DNA of 64,000 nucleotides from Planctomycetota bacterium (GCA_014238415.1 JABABA010000005.1:1-64000); one strand, 5' to 3'. Positions 44,953-55,276 are shown, numbered from the stretch's first letter. Numbers and translations are program-made. The notes: generated by a model not told the origin, from the sequence alone.

Positions 44953-46614
44953 TCACAGGATCTTGGGTTCAATGTAATCGCCGAATTCATCGCGCAAGAC
45001 CTGAGAGATCTCGCCCAGGGTGCAGTCGGCGTGGGCAGCAGTAATGAATGCCTGTAGAAGATTTGCCTTGCTATTGCAGGCCGTGCGAATCTCGTCAAGA
45101 GCCGCCGTGGCGCGAGTCGCGTTGCGGTCAGCGCGCAAACTGGCCAAACCCTTGAAGGCTTCGGCCTCCACCTCTGGTCGAATTCGGTGCAATTCAATTT
45201 CGAGGGACTCCTCCCCCTCTGAGTAGCAGTTGACCCCCACGACCTTCTTGCTGCCGTTCTCCACGGCGCGCTGGTAGCTAAGCGCCGAATCGTGGATCTC
45301 CTTTTGAAAGTACCCGCTGTCTATGGATGGCACCACTCCCCCGCGCCTCTCGATCTCGTCGAAGTAGGCCTGGGCATCGCGCTCCATCTTGTCGGTCAAG
45401 GCCTCCACGTAGTAGGAGCCCCCGAGCGGGTCAGCAACATGAACTACCTCGGTCTCCTCGGCGATGATCTGTTGGGTGCGCAGAGCAATCTTGACCGCTT
45501 TCTCCGTGGGCAGGGAGAGGGTCTCGTCCATTGAGTTGGTGTGCAGGGACTGGGTGCCGCCGAGCACAGCGGCCATAGCCTCGTAGGCGGTGCGCACAAT
45601 GTTGTTCTCGGGCTGCTGAGCCGTAAGAGAAACCCCCGCAGTCTGGGTGTGGAAACGCAACTTCCAAGAACGAGGATCCTTGGCTCCGAATTCCTCACGC
45701 ATCTTGCGCGCCCAGATTCGACGGGCGGCGCGGAACTTGGCGATCTCTTCAAAGAAGTCCAAGTGACTGTCGAAGAAAAATGACAGGCGCGGCGCAAAGG
45801 AATCTACGTCCATGCCCCGCTCGATGCCACGGCGCACGTACTCCAGCCCATTGGCAAGAGTGAAGGCCAACTCCTGGGCAGCAGTCGAACCCGCCTCGCG
45901 AATGTGGTAACCAGAGATCGAAATCGTGTTCCACTTGGGCACATGCTCGGAGCAATACTCCATCACATCGGTGATCATGCGCAGAGCGGGCTCAGGAGGC
46001 ACAAGCCAGGCATGCTGGGCCTGGTACTCCTTCAAAATGTCGTTCTGCACCGTGCCCTGCAACACCGCCGGATCAAGCCCGCGACGTTCTGCGCATGCGA
46101 TGTAGAAGGCCAGCAGAATCGGCGCTGGCCCGTTGATCGTCATGGAAGTAGAGACCTCGTTCATGGGAATGCCATCGAACAATTGTTCCATGTCAGCAAG
46201 TGAGGAGATCGCCACCCCCACTTGCCCCACTTCTCCACGGCACATCTCGTCGTCCCCATCACGCCCCATCAGGGTCGGGAAGTCAAAAGCCACGGACAAA
46301 CCGGTCTGACCATGATCAAGCAGGAACTTGAACCGCTCATTGGTCTCCCGCGCTGTACCAAAACCCGCGAACTGGCGCATGGTCCAAAGGCGGCCGCGGT
46401 ACATGGAGGGATGCACTCCACGGGTAAAGGGAAACTGGCCGGGCCAGCCAAGATCCTTTGCGGGATCACCGGGGGCATCCTCGGGACCATAGACGACTTC
46501 AAGTGTAGAACCCGACAGACTGGTGAATTCGCTGTCGCGCAGCTTGCCGCCCTCCAGGGCTGCCTCCCAGGCTTGACGCCCTTCGGGAATTGAGATCGGT
46601 TTGGTTTCTGTCAT
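44953..46614 (-). CDS. icmA: Acyl-CoA mutase large subunit, isobutyryl-CoA mutase-type
   Basis: A 553-residue TIM-barrel subunit of a coenzyme-B12 mutase without its own B12 domain. The substrate-site residues can be aligned without gaps to Propionibacterium methylmalonyl-CoA mutase: its Tyr89 is Phe82 here (WTMRQFAG), Arg207 is Gln200 (KEYQAQ), and His244 is His237 (SGYHIRE). Phe/Gln is the signature of isobutyryl-CoA mutase; Tyr/Arg of methylmalonyl-CoA mutase. The length also fits IcmA. It should interconvert isobutyryl-CoA and n-butyryl-CoA. It overlaps the chaperone GTPase gene by ATGA. Confidence 0.85.
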   Translation of the reverse strand: MTETKPISIPEGRQAWEAALEGGKLRDSEFTSLSGSTLEVVYGPEDAPGDPAKDLGWPGQFPFTRGVHPSMYRGRLWTMRQFAGFGTARETNERFKFLLDHGQTGLSVAFDFPTLMGRDGDDEMCRGEVGQVGVAISSLADMEQLFDGIPMNEVSTSMTINGPAPILLAFYIACAERRGLDPAVLQGTVQNDILKEYQAQHAWLVPPEPALRMITDVMEYCSEHVPKWNTISISGYHIREAGSTAAQELAFTLANGLEYVRRGIERGMDVDSFAPRLSFFFDSHLDFFEEIAKFRAARRIWARKMREEFGAKDPRSWKLRFHTQTAGVSLTAQQPENNIVRTAYEAMAAVLGGTQSLHTNSMDETLSLPTEKAVKIALRTQQIIAEETEVVHVADPLGGSYYVEALTDKMERDAQAYFDEIERRGGVVPSIDSGYFQKEIHDSALSYQRAVENGSKKVVGVNCYSEGEESLEIELHRIRPEVEAEAFKGLASLRADRNATRATAALDEIRTACNSKANLLQAFITAAHADCTLGEISQVLRDEFGDYIEPKIL

Positions 46615-47618
46615 GCCTCAAACTCGTTCGATTGGTTCTCTTGAGCTGACTTCAGAATGATCTGGGTCACCCTGCTGGCTGCCGCATAGGGAGTTATGCC
46701 CGAACCCAACATAGCCTCGACCTGTTCCCCGTAGCCGCCCGTCTTCCAAATGGCCTCATCAAGTCCCTCACCCACCACTTGCCGCACCTGTTGGATCCGT
46801 TTCTTGCGGCGATGATCAGGGAGCTTATCGCTCAAGTGTTCACGATGGCTCTTGATCGCAGCGAGCACATCATCCACGCCCTCGTGCTTGCCTGCACTGC
46901 ACTGCACCACCGGGGATGCCCATCTGTCACGGCCTGCAGTGCGTAAGTGCACCGCCTCCTGCATGTCACTGGTCAAACGATCAGCTCCTGGAAGATCACA
47001 CTTGTTGATAGCGATTACATCGGCCAACTCCAGCAGTCCGCTTTTCATTGCCTGCACACCATCACCAGCACCCGGACAAAGCACTACCAACACAGTATCT
47101 GCCGCAGCGACGACATCATATTCCGCCTGGCCCACACCCACGGTTTCCACCAGAACATCGTGCATGCCAAAGGCATCCATCACATCCATGGCGTCCACCG
47201 CCGCGCGAGCCATGCCCCCATGACTTCCGCGACTGGCCATGGAACGAATGAAAACACCTGAATCCGCCGTGCGATCTTCCATGCGGATACGATCCCCTAG
47301 AAGCGCTCCTCCGCTGAGGGGACTGGAGGGATCCACGGCCAAGATTCCAACAGTGCTCTCTTCCTCGCGGATCATGCGAGCCAGCTCGTTGACCAGCGTA
47401 CTCTTGCCCGCACCCGGAGGACCCGTTATGCCCATGCGACGGGCCCGGCCCACCTGGAACCAAATCGCCTCAAGGGTTTCAGGAAACCGCGTATTTCCGT
47501 TCTCAGCCCACGAAATCATGCGCGCTAAAGCAGACCGTTCACCTGCGAGCAAGCGATCTGATAGGGAGGCTGAAGGTGCTTGGGTCACGGGAATGCTTTG
47601 GCCAATAAGAAGAGTCAA
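46611..47618 (-). CDS. meaB: MeaB/ArgK-type G-protein chaperone of B12 mutase
   Basis: A 335-residue GTPase. It has the P-loop GPPGAGKST, the Mg/switch region AVDPSSPLSGGALLGDR, the ETVGVGQAE segment and NKCD for guanine recognition. MeaB proteins load adenosylcobalamin onto the mutase and protect it from inactivation. Its stop overlaps the mutase large-subunit start, and its own start overlaps the upstream acyl-CoA dehydrogenase stop, both by ATGA. Confidence 0.94.
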   Translation of the reverse strand: MTLLIGQSIPVTQAPSASLSDRLLAGERSALARMISWAENGNTRFPETLEAIWFQVGRARRMGITGPPGAGKSTLVNELARMIREEESTVGILAVDPSSPLSGGALLGDRIRMEDRTADSGVFIRSMASRGSHGGMARAAVDAMDVMDAFGMHDVLVETVGVGQAEYDVVAAADTVLVVLCPGAGDGVQAMKSGLLELADVIAINKCDLPGADRLTSDMQEAVHLRTAGRDRWASPVVQCSAGKHEGVDDVLAAIKSHREHLSDKLPDHRRKKRIQQVRQVVGEGLDEAIWKTGGYGEQVEAMLGSGITPYAAASRVTQIILKSAQENQSNEFEA

Positions 47619-48757
47619 GCCAGAAGGCTGCGGGCAATAACCAATCGCTGTATGTCGGTGACACCCTCATAGAGCTCAGTAATACGCGCATCCCTGAAGA
47701 AACGCTCCACTTCGAAGTCGTCGGTGTAGCCCGCGCCTCCGTGGATCTGCAAACACTCGTCCGCTGCAAAGTTGCAGGCGGTGGAAGCGAGGAGCTTGGC
47801 CTGGCTGGCATGACGACCACAGGGTTGACCCTGGTCCCGCATCCAAGCGGCGTGGTGGGTCATGAGACGAGCGCTGTCGAGACGTGAACTCATATCCGCC
47901 AACTTCCACTGGATCGCTTGGAATTGACCGATGGGACGACCAAACTGCTCACGCTCCTTGGCGTACTTGACCGATGCCTCAAGGCACGCACGGCCGATAC
48001 CGATGGCCTGGGAGGCGATGCCGATACGGCCGCCATCAAGCGCGTCCATGGCGATGTGAAAGCCTCGATTCAACGAGCCAAGCACCATGCTGTCCGGCAC
48101 AAACACATTGTTGAGGATCAGTTCGGTGGTGGAGGAACCGCGCAAGCCGGTCTTCTTCTCCGACTTGCCGATCTCAAAGCCATCGCTGCCCTTCGGAACC
48201 AGGAAACATGTGATGCCTTTGGCTTTAGAAACCGTGGAGTCCGTCCGGGCGTAGACCAGGAACAGGCCTGCCTGCTTGCCCGTGGTAACCCACAGCTTGG
48301 TTCCGTTCAGGCGCCAGCCTTCCCCATCACGCTCTGCAACGGCCTTGAGGGCAGCAGCATCGGAACCGGAGGCGGCTTCGGACAGGGAGTAGGCACCCAA
48401 TACCTCGCCCGTGGCCATGCGCGGCAACCAGGCACTCTTTTGCTCGTCCGTACCGTTCTTCAAGAGAGTCGCAGCGGCAAGGGAGTTGTGCACCGAGATG
48501 GTCACCCCAACCGAGGCGCAGGCTCTATTGACCTCTTCCAACACCAGGGACAACGCCACATTGGACATACCCGTACCGTCGTACTCTTCGGGGATCGTCA
48601 GGCCCCAGAGACCCAACTCAGCAACCTTGGCAAAGACCTCGTCGTCAATGAAGCCTTGATCATCATGCTTGCGCGCCCGGGGTGCGAGCTCTGCATCAGC
48701 AAAGTCCCTGGCCATGTCACGCACCATGGCTTGTTCTTCTGTAAGTGCAAAATCCAT
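47615..48757 (-). CDS. Acyl-CoA dehydrogenase (short/branched-chain)
   Basis: A 380-residue enzyme with the short-chain acyl-CoA dehydrogenase pattern: LTEEQAMVRDMARDFA at the start, AYSLSEAASGSDAA, and IHGGAGYTDDFEVERFFRDARIT followed by LYEGVTD, whose Glu is the catalytic base. It probably makes crotonyl-CoA from butyryl-CoA, given its place next to the mutase and hydroxyacyl-CoA dehydrogenase genes. Confidence 0.93.
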   Translation of the reverse strand: MDFALTEEQAMVRDMARDFADAELAPRARKHDDQGFIDDEVFAKVAELGLWGLTIPEEYDGTGMSNVALSLVLEEVNRACASVGVTISVHNSLAAATLLKNGTDEQKSAWLPRMATGEVLGAYSLSEAASGSDAAALKAVAERDGEGWRLNGTKLWVTTGKQAGLFLVYARTDSTVSKAKGITCFLVPKGSDGFEIGKSEKKTGLRGSSTTELILNNVFVPDSMVLGSLNRGFHIAMDALDGGRIGIASQAIGIGRACLEASVKYAKEREQFGRPIGQFQAIQWKLADMSSRLDSARLMTHHAAWMRDQGQPCGRHASQAKLLASTACNFAADECLQIHGGAGYTDDFEVERFFRDARITELYEGVTDIQRLVIARSLLA

Positions 48758-48783
48758 TGTTTCCGTGTTCCTATTCGGAGGGC

Positions 48784-49647
48784 TCAGTCCTGATAGTCAT
48801 AAAAACCCTTGCCGGTCTTGCGACCCAGGTGCCCCGCGGCAACCATGCGACGCAACAACGGGCAGGGTCGGTACTTGTCATCACCGAGGCCCCTATGAAG
48901 CACCTCAAGAATGTCCAAACAAACATCCAAGCCAATCAAATCCGCAAGGGTCAATGGTCCCATGGGATGAGCCATGCCCAGCTTCATCACCGTGTCAATT
49001 CCATCGCGATCTGCAACGCCTTCCATCAAGCAGAAGACCGCTTCGTTGATCATGGGCATCAGCACACGGTTGGCCACGAACCCAGGATAGTCGTTGGCCT
49101 CTACCGGAACCTTGCCAAGACTCTCTGAGCAGGCCACGACGGCCTTGGTTGTCTCATCCGAAGTCTCGTGTCCACGAATCACCTCGATCAGCTTCATCAC
49201 CGGCACCGGGTTCATGAAGTGCATGCCAATAACCCGGTCAGGCCGCGAGGTAAAGGCGGCCAGCTCGGTAATCGAGATACTGGAGGTATTGGTGGCCAGG
49301 ATCGTGCTCGCAGGCAAGGTCTTGTCCAGTTCCTGCAGCACGGAACTCTTGACCCCAGTCTTTTCCACTACGGCCTCCACCACCAGTTCCTGGTCGGTGA
49401 GGTCCGCAATAGTGGTTGATGTGCTCACCCGCGCACAAATCGTGTCGGCCTCTTCAGCAGACAAGCGCTCTTTCTTGACCGAGCGGGCAAGACTCTTGGC
49501 AATCGCCGCCTGACCGCGCTCAAGCGCCGCCTCTGCCGCATCGACCATCAGGACTTCGCTGCCAGCGGCGGCAAAGACCTGGGCAATGCCATTACCCATG
49601 GTGCCCGCGCCGACTACACCGACCTTTCTGTAGTAGGGGTTACTCAT
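48784..49647 (-). CDS. 3-hydroxybutyryl-CoA dehydrogenase
   Basis: A 287-residue NAD-dependent enzyme: [15 protein letters not shown]ossmann motif, [13 protein letters not shown], the catalytic [10 protein letters not shown] region, and [13 protein letters not shown]. The start was placed at ATG 49647, preceded by AAGGA, instead of 49749. It forms acetoacetyl-CoA for the thiolase encoded 10 bp upstream. It is closer to the classical Hbd/PaaH type than the paralogue at 31234. Confidence 0.94.
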   Translation of the reverse strand: MSNPYYRKVGVVGAGTMGNGIAQVFAAAGSEVLMVDAAEAALERGQAAIAKSLARSVKKERLSAEEADTICARVSTSTTIADLTDQELVVEAVVEKTGVKSSVLQELDKTLPASTILATNTSSISITELAAFTSRPDRVIGMHFMNPVPVMKLIEVIRGHETSDETTKAVVACSESLGKVPVEANDYPGFVANRVLMPMINEAVFCLMEGVADRDGIDTVMKLGMAHPMGPLTLADLIGLDVCLDILEVLHRGLGDDKYRPCPLLRRMVAAGHLGRKTGKGFYDYQD

Positions 49648-49657
49648 TTTCCTTTTC

Positions 49658-50839
49658 TCAAATCCGCTCCACACCCAAAGAGACCGCGTTTCCCCCTCCG
49701 AGACAAAGGGAGGCCATGCCCGTGGTGACATCGCGTTGCTGCATGGCATGCAACAAGGTCACCAGAATGCGGGCACCGGAAGCGCCTATGGGGTGCCCCA
49801 GTGCAACCGCACCACCGTTGACATTGATCTTGGAGGGGTCCAATTCAAGGGTCCTCTGCAACGCGATGGCCGCCACGCTGAAGGCCTCATTGATCTCGTG
49901 CAGGTCAAAATCACCAGGTGCCATGCCGTGCTTTTGAGCGCAGCCCTGAATCGACTTCTCGGGGGCCATCATGACCCACTCGGGAGCACAGCCACCGGTT
50001 GCATAGTGCTTGATGCGCGCCAGAGGAGCAACCCCCAACTCCTTGGCTCGCTCGGCACTCATGACCACCAAGGCCGCAGCACCATCATTGATGGAAGAAG
50101 CATTGCCCGCGGTGACAGACCCGGTCTTGTCAAAGGCCGGGCGCAGCTTGGCCAGGCCTTCAACCGAAACATCAGCCCGCGGACCCTCGTCCTTGCTGAA
50201 GACAAGATCATCGCTCTTCCTCTTGGGAATGGTCACGGAAACCCTTTCAGCATCAAAGCGGCCATTGGCCTCCGCGTCCACAGCCTTGCGATGGCTCTCT
50301 ACCGCAAAGGCATCCTGATCTTCCCGCGAGACCTGGTGCTCTTTGCCCACCAACTCTCCGGTCATACCCATGTGGAAATCGTTGTACACATCCCAGAGAC
50401 CATCCTGAATCATGGAGTCCAGGAGCTTGCCATGCCCCAAGCGAACACCCCGGCGAGCTTGAGGCAAGATGTAGGGCGCATTGGTCATGCTCTCCATGCC
50501 CCCCGCCAAGACGCAATCCGCATCACCAGCACGAATGGCCTGGGCAGCCAACATGACTGCCTTCAAGCCAGAGCCGCAGACCTTGTTGATGGTCAGGGAC
50601 CCGACTGTGTTGGGAACTCCAGCAGCAAGAGCTACCTGACGGGCAGGGTTCTGGCCGAGACCAGCTGTGAGCACGTTGCCAAATATGCACTCCTCGATAC
50701 TGCCAGCATCAATGCCAGCGCGGCGGATCGCTTCGGAGGCGGCAATCGCTCCCAACTTTGGAGCGCTCAAGGGCGAAAGAGTGCCCTGGAATCGCCCGAT
50801 GGGAGTGCGACATGCACTGACAATAACTACATCTTTCAC
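49658..50839 (-). CDS. Acetyl-CoA acetyltransferase (thiolase), first gene of the mutase operon
   Basis: A 393-residue thiolase with Cys88 (NKVCGSGLK), the His motif GHPIGASG and the C-terminal SLCLGGGN. Length and motifs match acetoacetyl-CoA thiolases (AtoB/PhaA-like). It is promoter-proximal in the ten-gene operon that runs to 41367 and would produce two acetyl-CoA from acetoacetyl-CoA. The 281 bp separating it from the divergent sigma-factor gene should hold both promoters. Confidence 0.94.
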   Translation of the reverse strand: MKDVVIVSACRTPIGRFQGTLSPLSAPKLGAIAASEAIRRAGIDAGSIEECIFGNVLTAGLGQNPARQVALAAGVPNTVGSLTINKVCGSGLKAVMLAAQAIRAGDADCVLAGGMESMTNAPYILPQARRGVRLGHGKLLDSMIQDGLWDVYNDFHMGMTGELVGKEHQVSREDQDAFAVESHRKAVDAEANGRFDAERVSVTIPKRKSDDLVFSKDEGPRADVSVEGLAKLRPAFDKTGSVTAGNASSINDGAAALVVMSAERAKELGVAPLARIKHYATGGCAPEWVMMAPEKSIQGCAQKHGMAPGDFDLHEINEAFSVAAIALQRTLELDPSKINVNGGAVALGHPIGASGARILVTLLHAMQQRDVTTGMASLCLGGGNAVSLGVERI

Positions 50840-51120
50840 TGTGAAATCTCCGCGTCCGAAGGGGCTCGCTCAAGGGCCGGAGAGGAAGGTCCCCGAGACC
50901 TGTCAACGCACCCCCTGAGGGGCTGAAATAGGGCAGCATTCTAGGCTCCTGACACCCCAGGTCAGGCTCAAAAGTGGGTAGAAAGGGGGATCAGACTGCC
51001 TCCATCTTCCTACTCCCGTGGGACTTGGGGACCCTGCGCAGGTGACCCCTTGATGGGGATCAGAGCAGACCGTTGATTCCGGGCCCCCGGAAGGGTCTGC
51101 TGGCAGAGGAGAAATGTTCC

Positions 51121-51714
51121 TTGCCCACCCCCGACCCTGAAGAACTGCTGCTCGTCGAAGGCCTGAAGGCCAGGGACGATGCGTCTGTAGAGAACTTTCT
51201 TGAGCGCTACCGGTCCCTGATCTTTCATTGCATAGGTCAATTCGCCCGGGACTCGTCCCAGCAGGATGATCTCTACCAAGACCTTGTAATCCATGTTCTG
51301 GAGCGCTTGGACCGCGATGCATTTGACCCTCAACGGGGCTCCCTGGGCACCTGGCTCTATCGGGTGGCCTGGTGTCGCTGTGTGGATTTGCGCCGTCGTG
51401 AATCCGCAAGACGCCGGCCGCAATTGACCATGGCCGGAGATGACATGCCCGAGAAGGTTGACCAGAGCCCCAGCCCGCCGGAACTCGCCGGGAGCAAGGA
51501 ACTGTCCGGGGTGGTGCGCCACGCCATGGATGATCTCCTGCCCGAGGAACGCACCCTGCTCAACCTGCGATTCGTAGATGGCATGGCCTTGGGAGAGATC
51601 GGGCGTGCCTGCGGGATCTCCCTTGAACAGACCAAGTATCGCCTCAGACGAGCCACAGTGGCCCTCAGGCGCCGCCTGCTGCTCGTTCACATGACGGGGA
51701 AGGCCTCTCTATGA
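51121..51714 (+). CDS. ECF-type RNA polymerase sigma factor
   Basis: About 197 residues. Region 2 (FLERYRSLIFHCIG through DDLYQDLVIHVLERL and LGTWLYRVAWCRCVDLRRR) and region 4 (LLPEERTLLNLRFVDGMALGEI and the helix-turn-helix up to KYRLRRATVALR) are both present, as in group-less ECF sigma factors. I chose the TTG at 51121 because GAGGAG lies nine bases upstream; a TTG at 51073 would add 16 residues. Its stop overlaps the anti-sigma gene by ATGA. Confidence 0.9.
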   Translation: MPTPDPEELLLVEGLKARDDASVENFLERYRSLIFHCIGQFARDSSQQDDLYQDLVIHVLERLDRDAFDPQRGSLGTWLYRVAWCRCVDLRRRESARRRPQLTMAGDDMPEKVDQSPSPPELAGSKELSGVVRHAMDDLLPEERTLLNLRFVDGMALGEIGRACGISLEQTKYRLRRATVALRRRLLLVHMTGKASL

Positions 51715-52844
51715 CCGATTCTGGATCTTTTTCGTCTTTTGAGCCCCTTGGAAAGGGCTATTCATCGGATGATGAGGGGTGGTCCCACCTCTCTTCCGGA
51801 CCCGAATCCCCCTTGTCCGCCCCCCGCGCCACTCCTGAAACAGACCGGATTCCCGGTCCACTTGCCGAGGCATCCCTCCGCGAGCGTCTATGCCGTTGGG
51901 ATGAACTCCCGCCGAAGGAACTGGCCCAATTGGAGCGCGACCCTGCCACCGCCGCCGCCTTGGCACGCCTGCGGGAGTTGGAAACCCAGTTGGAGGACAA
52001 CACCCCCGCGGATCCACCCTGCCCGGATCCAGAGGAGCTCTACTCCTACGGCCGCGGCCCCGGTGCAACGCCCCTGGACCCTAACCGCCGCTATCAGATT
52101 CGAGAGCACATCCAGCACTGCGCACCCTGCGCGGGTTGCGTCAAGACCTTGCGCCACGCACCGCCGCCGCCGCTGGTCTTCGAGCCCTTGGAGGTCGCCA
52201 CCGGTGATGGAATACGCCGGGTCCTCGATCCACTGCGTGAAAGACGGTGGCGACAAAAGTCCACCAGCATGCTGCGTTGGGCTCCCCTTGCCGCAGCTGC
52301 CGCCTTGCTACTGCTGATCGGCGGCAACCTGGGCTCCGATGCCACGACGGGCGACTGGCCTAGCCATCCGGTCATGCGCGGCGAGGAGTCGGGCACTTTG
52401 CTGTTCCCTCGCGGCCCAGTACTAGGTGGCGCATTGGGGGCTTGGGCCTCGGACCCGACCTTTGAGCTGACATCCCTGGGGCCGGACGAGTCCTATCACA
52501 TCGAACTCTTCCGCACGGATGGTTCTGCGTTCGATGAAGGCCTCTTGGTCTGGCAAGGGGAAAGCTCCAACTCAACGATTCAACTTCGTCAACCCCTGAC
52601 CCCTGCACACTACACCTGGCATGCAAGCCTATTGCGCAATGGATTGACTCAGCGGCTTGGTTCCATGGACTTTGAGGTGCGCCAGGATCAAGGGCTGATA
52701 CGAGAACTCATGTTGCGCCGCGGAGTCGCTGCCCTTGCATTCCTGCACAAGGAAGGCTACCTGACCGATGCACGCCAGGCCGCCCGAGACGAGCCTGACA
52801 GTCCCGAGCGGAACGCCTATCTGCACACGCTCCCGCGGCAATGA
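51711..52844 (+). CDS. Membrane-anchored zinc-binding anti-sigma factor
   Basis: A 377-residue protein. A Pro/Ser-rich N-terminus is followed by the zinc anti-sigma motif HIQHCAPC (H-x3-C-x2-C) at about residue 130, one transmembrane helix (MLRWAPLAAAAALLLLIGG, about 185-203) and a C-terminal beta-rich domain of about 120 residues outside the membrane, ending in a short helical region. It lies between and overlaps both the sigma and the CHAT genes by ATGA. It should hold the sigma factor inactive; the signal sensed is unknown. Confidence 0.82.
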   Translation: MTDSGSFSSFEPLGKGYSSDDEGWSHLSSGPESPLSAPRATPETDRIPGPLAEASLRERLCRWDELPPKELAQLERDPATAAALARLRELETQLEDNTPADPPCPDPEELYSYGRGPGATPLDPNRRYQIREHIQHCAPCAGCVKTLRHAPPPPLVFEPLEVATGDGIRRVLDPLRERRWRQKSTSMLRWAPLAAAAALLLLIGGNLGSDATTGDWPSHPVMRGEESGTLLFPRGPVLGGALGAWASDPTFELTSLGPDESYHIELFRTDGSAFDEGLLVWQGESSNSTIQLRQPLTPAHYTWHASLLRNGLTQRLGSMDFEVRQDQGLIRELMLRRGVAALAFLHKEGYLTDARQAARDEPDSPERNAYLHTLPRQ

Positions 52845-55276
52845 TCCCTGGACGCGCAGGCGATTGGGTACAGGGAAGCCACTGCCTGGCAGTATTGCTG
52901 ACCCTGGGCCTTTGGATTGCTCCTGGGCTGAGTTCTCAAGAGGACCCTGGACACGAACTCCGCCAGCTTCTGGCTGAGTTCAACCAATCTCTGCAAGACC
53001 TACGCGCCGGCAATGATGCGATACGTGAACAGGTGCGCACAGGGGCCGCACACCTTTGTGAGAAGTACGGTCGCTGCGATGTGCCTGATCTGGCACGGTT
53101 CTACCTGGACCTGCCCCGGGAAGCACGTTTGCTGGGAGCACGCAATGAGGAGCGCGTAGTCGCTGTGCGAGCAATTCTCAGACAAGCGGGCCAGGAAGGA
53201 GTTGGCGACTGGCCGAGTCTTCGCGAAGATCTCATAGACCAATTGGATGACCTGGCGAAAGAAGTGGGCGGCCTGAGGGACTTCACCCCTGCGGCCCAAG
53301 CCGATGCGCTCAGAGGAACCTTGCTCTTGGGGTGGGCCGAAGCCGAACCGGATACGGTCCGCCGCAAGAGCCTGCTGAAACAGACCCGTACAGCAGCATT
53401 TCAGGCCCTTGCTCGCTTTGAAGCCGCCGGACAGCGGACCCCCACCCTGGAGCCTCGCTGGATCCTGGGCCGAGTACACCGCGCCCTGGGGGAGGAACAA
53501 CAAGCAGCGGAAGCCTTTGACCGTTGCGCACGCACAGCAAAGGTGGTTGGACAGGACCTTTGGCGTGAAAAGGCCCTTCTGGGTCTGATCGCCATGGCTC
53601 GTGATCGCGGCGAATTGCGTCGGGTGCAGGAGTTGATCGCCCAGCTCGCCGAATTCCGTACCAACGCCGAGTCCTGGCCCCTGACCCGAGAACATGCAGC
53701 TCTGCTGTTATCCCAAGATCAGGCCAAGAAGTCCGTCCAGGTCCTGCGACACCACGAGCCCTCTGCCGCCAGCCACCGCATTGAATGGCAAGCGCACCTG
53801 GCCCTGGCCTACGCCCGAGCAGGAGAACATGAGGCAGCGACCGAAGCGCTGGAGGTACTGGAGCGAACGGCCCCCGCCAACGCCCCGGTCTGCGCACTGA
53901 CCCGCGCAACCCTGCGTTTTGAAAAAGAGGACTACGCAGGCGTACTGACTGCGCTCAAGGACTTTGCCCCCGCTACCACCCAGGCCAGAGTTCAAGGTCT
54001 GGCCCTCAAGGGTGCGGCCCTCTTGAATGGAGGAAAGCCCGACCTCGCTGCATCCAACTTGGAAGAAGCACGCCAGTTGGCTCTGGAATGGTCACAAACG
54101 CACCTCGTGAGCGGCGGCAGTGTGATTGGCGAATGGCTTGGGGTGCAAGCCCTTGTCTGGCTGGCGGAGGCTCAACTGTCCTTGGGTGCACCGCTAGATG
54201 CGCTGGCGGTGATGGAATCCCAAGGCTCAGGCGGCTTACGGAACACAGATACAAAGGTCGATCTCTCCGCCTGGGCAGCACACTTTGAACAGGGTCTGGT
54301 GTCGATCACAATTGGCGCAGACAGCGGCATCGCGCTGGCCATGGACAACGCCGGCAACGTGGAGGGTCAGTCGATTCCCCTGGGTCGGGCCACCATCTGG
54401 AGTGCAATCAGCCACTTGGAACAAGCCGCGCGCAATGGGGAAGATGCGCGGGCACGGGACCTGGGGAAAGAACTGTCCCATGCCCTGTTACCCAAGGGCC
54501 TGATCAAGAACCTGCGAGCAGAACCAAACCCTGGACGCCTGCTACTGATTCTGCACGGACCCCTCGAGGCTCTGCCGGTGCAATTGTTGGTCATCGAGGA
54601 GGATTGGTTGGATCAGCGGGCCACCCCCCTCGTACTGCCGGCTCTCCCAGCAACCAAACCGGGCAAAAGGCCACCCATGAACCAGGCCCAGTGGTTGTTG
54701 GCAGGTGCTCCCCTGTTCAACCAACAACTGCATCCGCCGCTCCCAGAAGCCGAGTTGGAATTGCGACGAATCGGCAAGTCTCTAGGTGGTCGTCAGACTT
54801 TCTTGACGGGCTCGGCTTTCACGCAACGTGCATTGATCGATGCCCTGGACGATGGAAGGCCCCTGCATCTGGCCACGCACCTGATCAAGACCGACGCCTG
54901 TGCACATGGTGTCTTGAGTCCTGTGGGCATTCTTACCAGTGACGGTGTCATTTGCGCAGGACAGGTTTATGGGCATACACCAAACTTGCCCCTGGCGGTG
55001 TTGAATGCCTGTGGAACAGCACGAGGCGCACCGGTGGATGGGGAAGGAATGATGGGCTTGAGCCGCGCGTTCCTGACGGGAGGCACCCGCAATGTCCTGG
55101 CGACTCTTTGGCCGATTGAGGATCAAGCGGCGCGCCGGATACTCGAGAGTTTCCATAAGGACCTGCAAGGGGGCTTCCGGCCCTCGGAGGCCTTGGCTCG
55201 GGCACAACGGGAATTGCGTGGGGATGGAGTCGGCATTGGTGACTGGGCCGCATTCAGGCTCAGTGGTCGGGACTAG
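52841..55276 (+). CDS. Exported TPR-CHAT (caspase-like) protease
   Basis: An 811-residue protein with an N-terminal hydrophobic export segment (CLAVLLTLGLWIAPGLSS). Residues about 100-480 are helical, TPR-like repeats. The C-terminal 300 residues are a CHAT domain with the catalytic dyad His680 (LATHLI) and Cys724 (LNACGTARG), both in typical contexts, then GMMGLSRAFLTGGTRNVLATLW. The protease site looks intact. It is co-translated with the anti-sigma gene, so it may cleave a partner or the anti-sigma factor outside the cytoplasm. The substrate is unknown. Confidence 0.87.
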   Translation: MIPGRAGDWVQGSHCLAVLLTLGLWIAPGLSSQEDPGHELRQLLAEFNQSLQDLRAGNDAIREQVRTGAAHLCEKYGRCDVPDLARFYLDLPREARLLGARNEERVVAVRAILRQAGQEGVGDWPSLREDLIDQLDDLAKEVGGLRDFTPAAQADALRGTLLLGWAEAEPDTVRRKSLLKQTRTAAFQALARFEAAGQRTPTLEPRWILGRVHRALGEEQQAAEAFDRCARTAKVVGQDLWREKALLGLIAMARDRGELRRVQELIAQLAEFRTNAESWPLTREHAALLLSQDQAKKSVQVLRHHEPSAASHRIEWQAHLALAYARAGEHEAATEALEVLERTAPANAPVCALTRATLRFEKEDYAGVLTALKDFAPATTQARVQGLALKGAALLNGGKPDLAASNLEEARQLALEWSQTHLVSGGSVIGEWLGVQALVWLAEAQLSLGAPLDALAVMESQGSGGLRNTDTKVDLSAWAAHFEQGLVSITIGADSGIALAMDNAGNVEGQSIPLGRATIWSAISHLEQAARNGEDARARDLGKELSHALLPKGLIKNLRAEPNPGRLLLILHGPLEALPVQLLVIEEDWLDQRATPLVLPALPATKPGKRPPMNQAQWLLAGAPLFNQQLHPPLPEAELELRRIGKSLGGRQTFLTGSAFTQRALIDALDDGRPLHLATHLIKTDACAHGVLSPVGILTSDGVICAGQVYGHTPNLPLAVLNACGTARGAPVDGEGMMGLSRAFLTGGTRNVLATLWPIEDQAARRILESFHKDLQGGFRPSEALARAQRELRGDGVGIGDWAAFRLSGRD

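Noticed and set aside
44953..46614. Ordinary methylmalonyl-CoA mutase
   Set aside because: The two specificity residues are Phe and Gln instead of Tyr and Arg, and no propionyl-CoA carboxylase or epimerase gene is in the operon.
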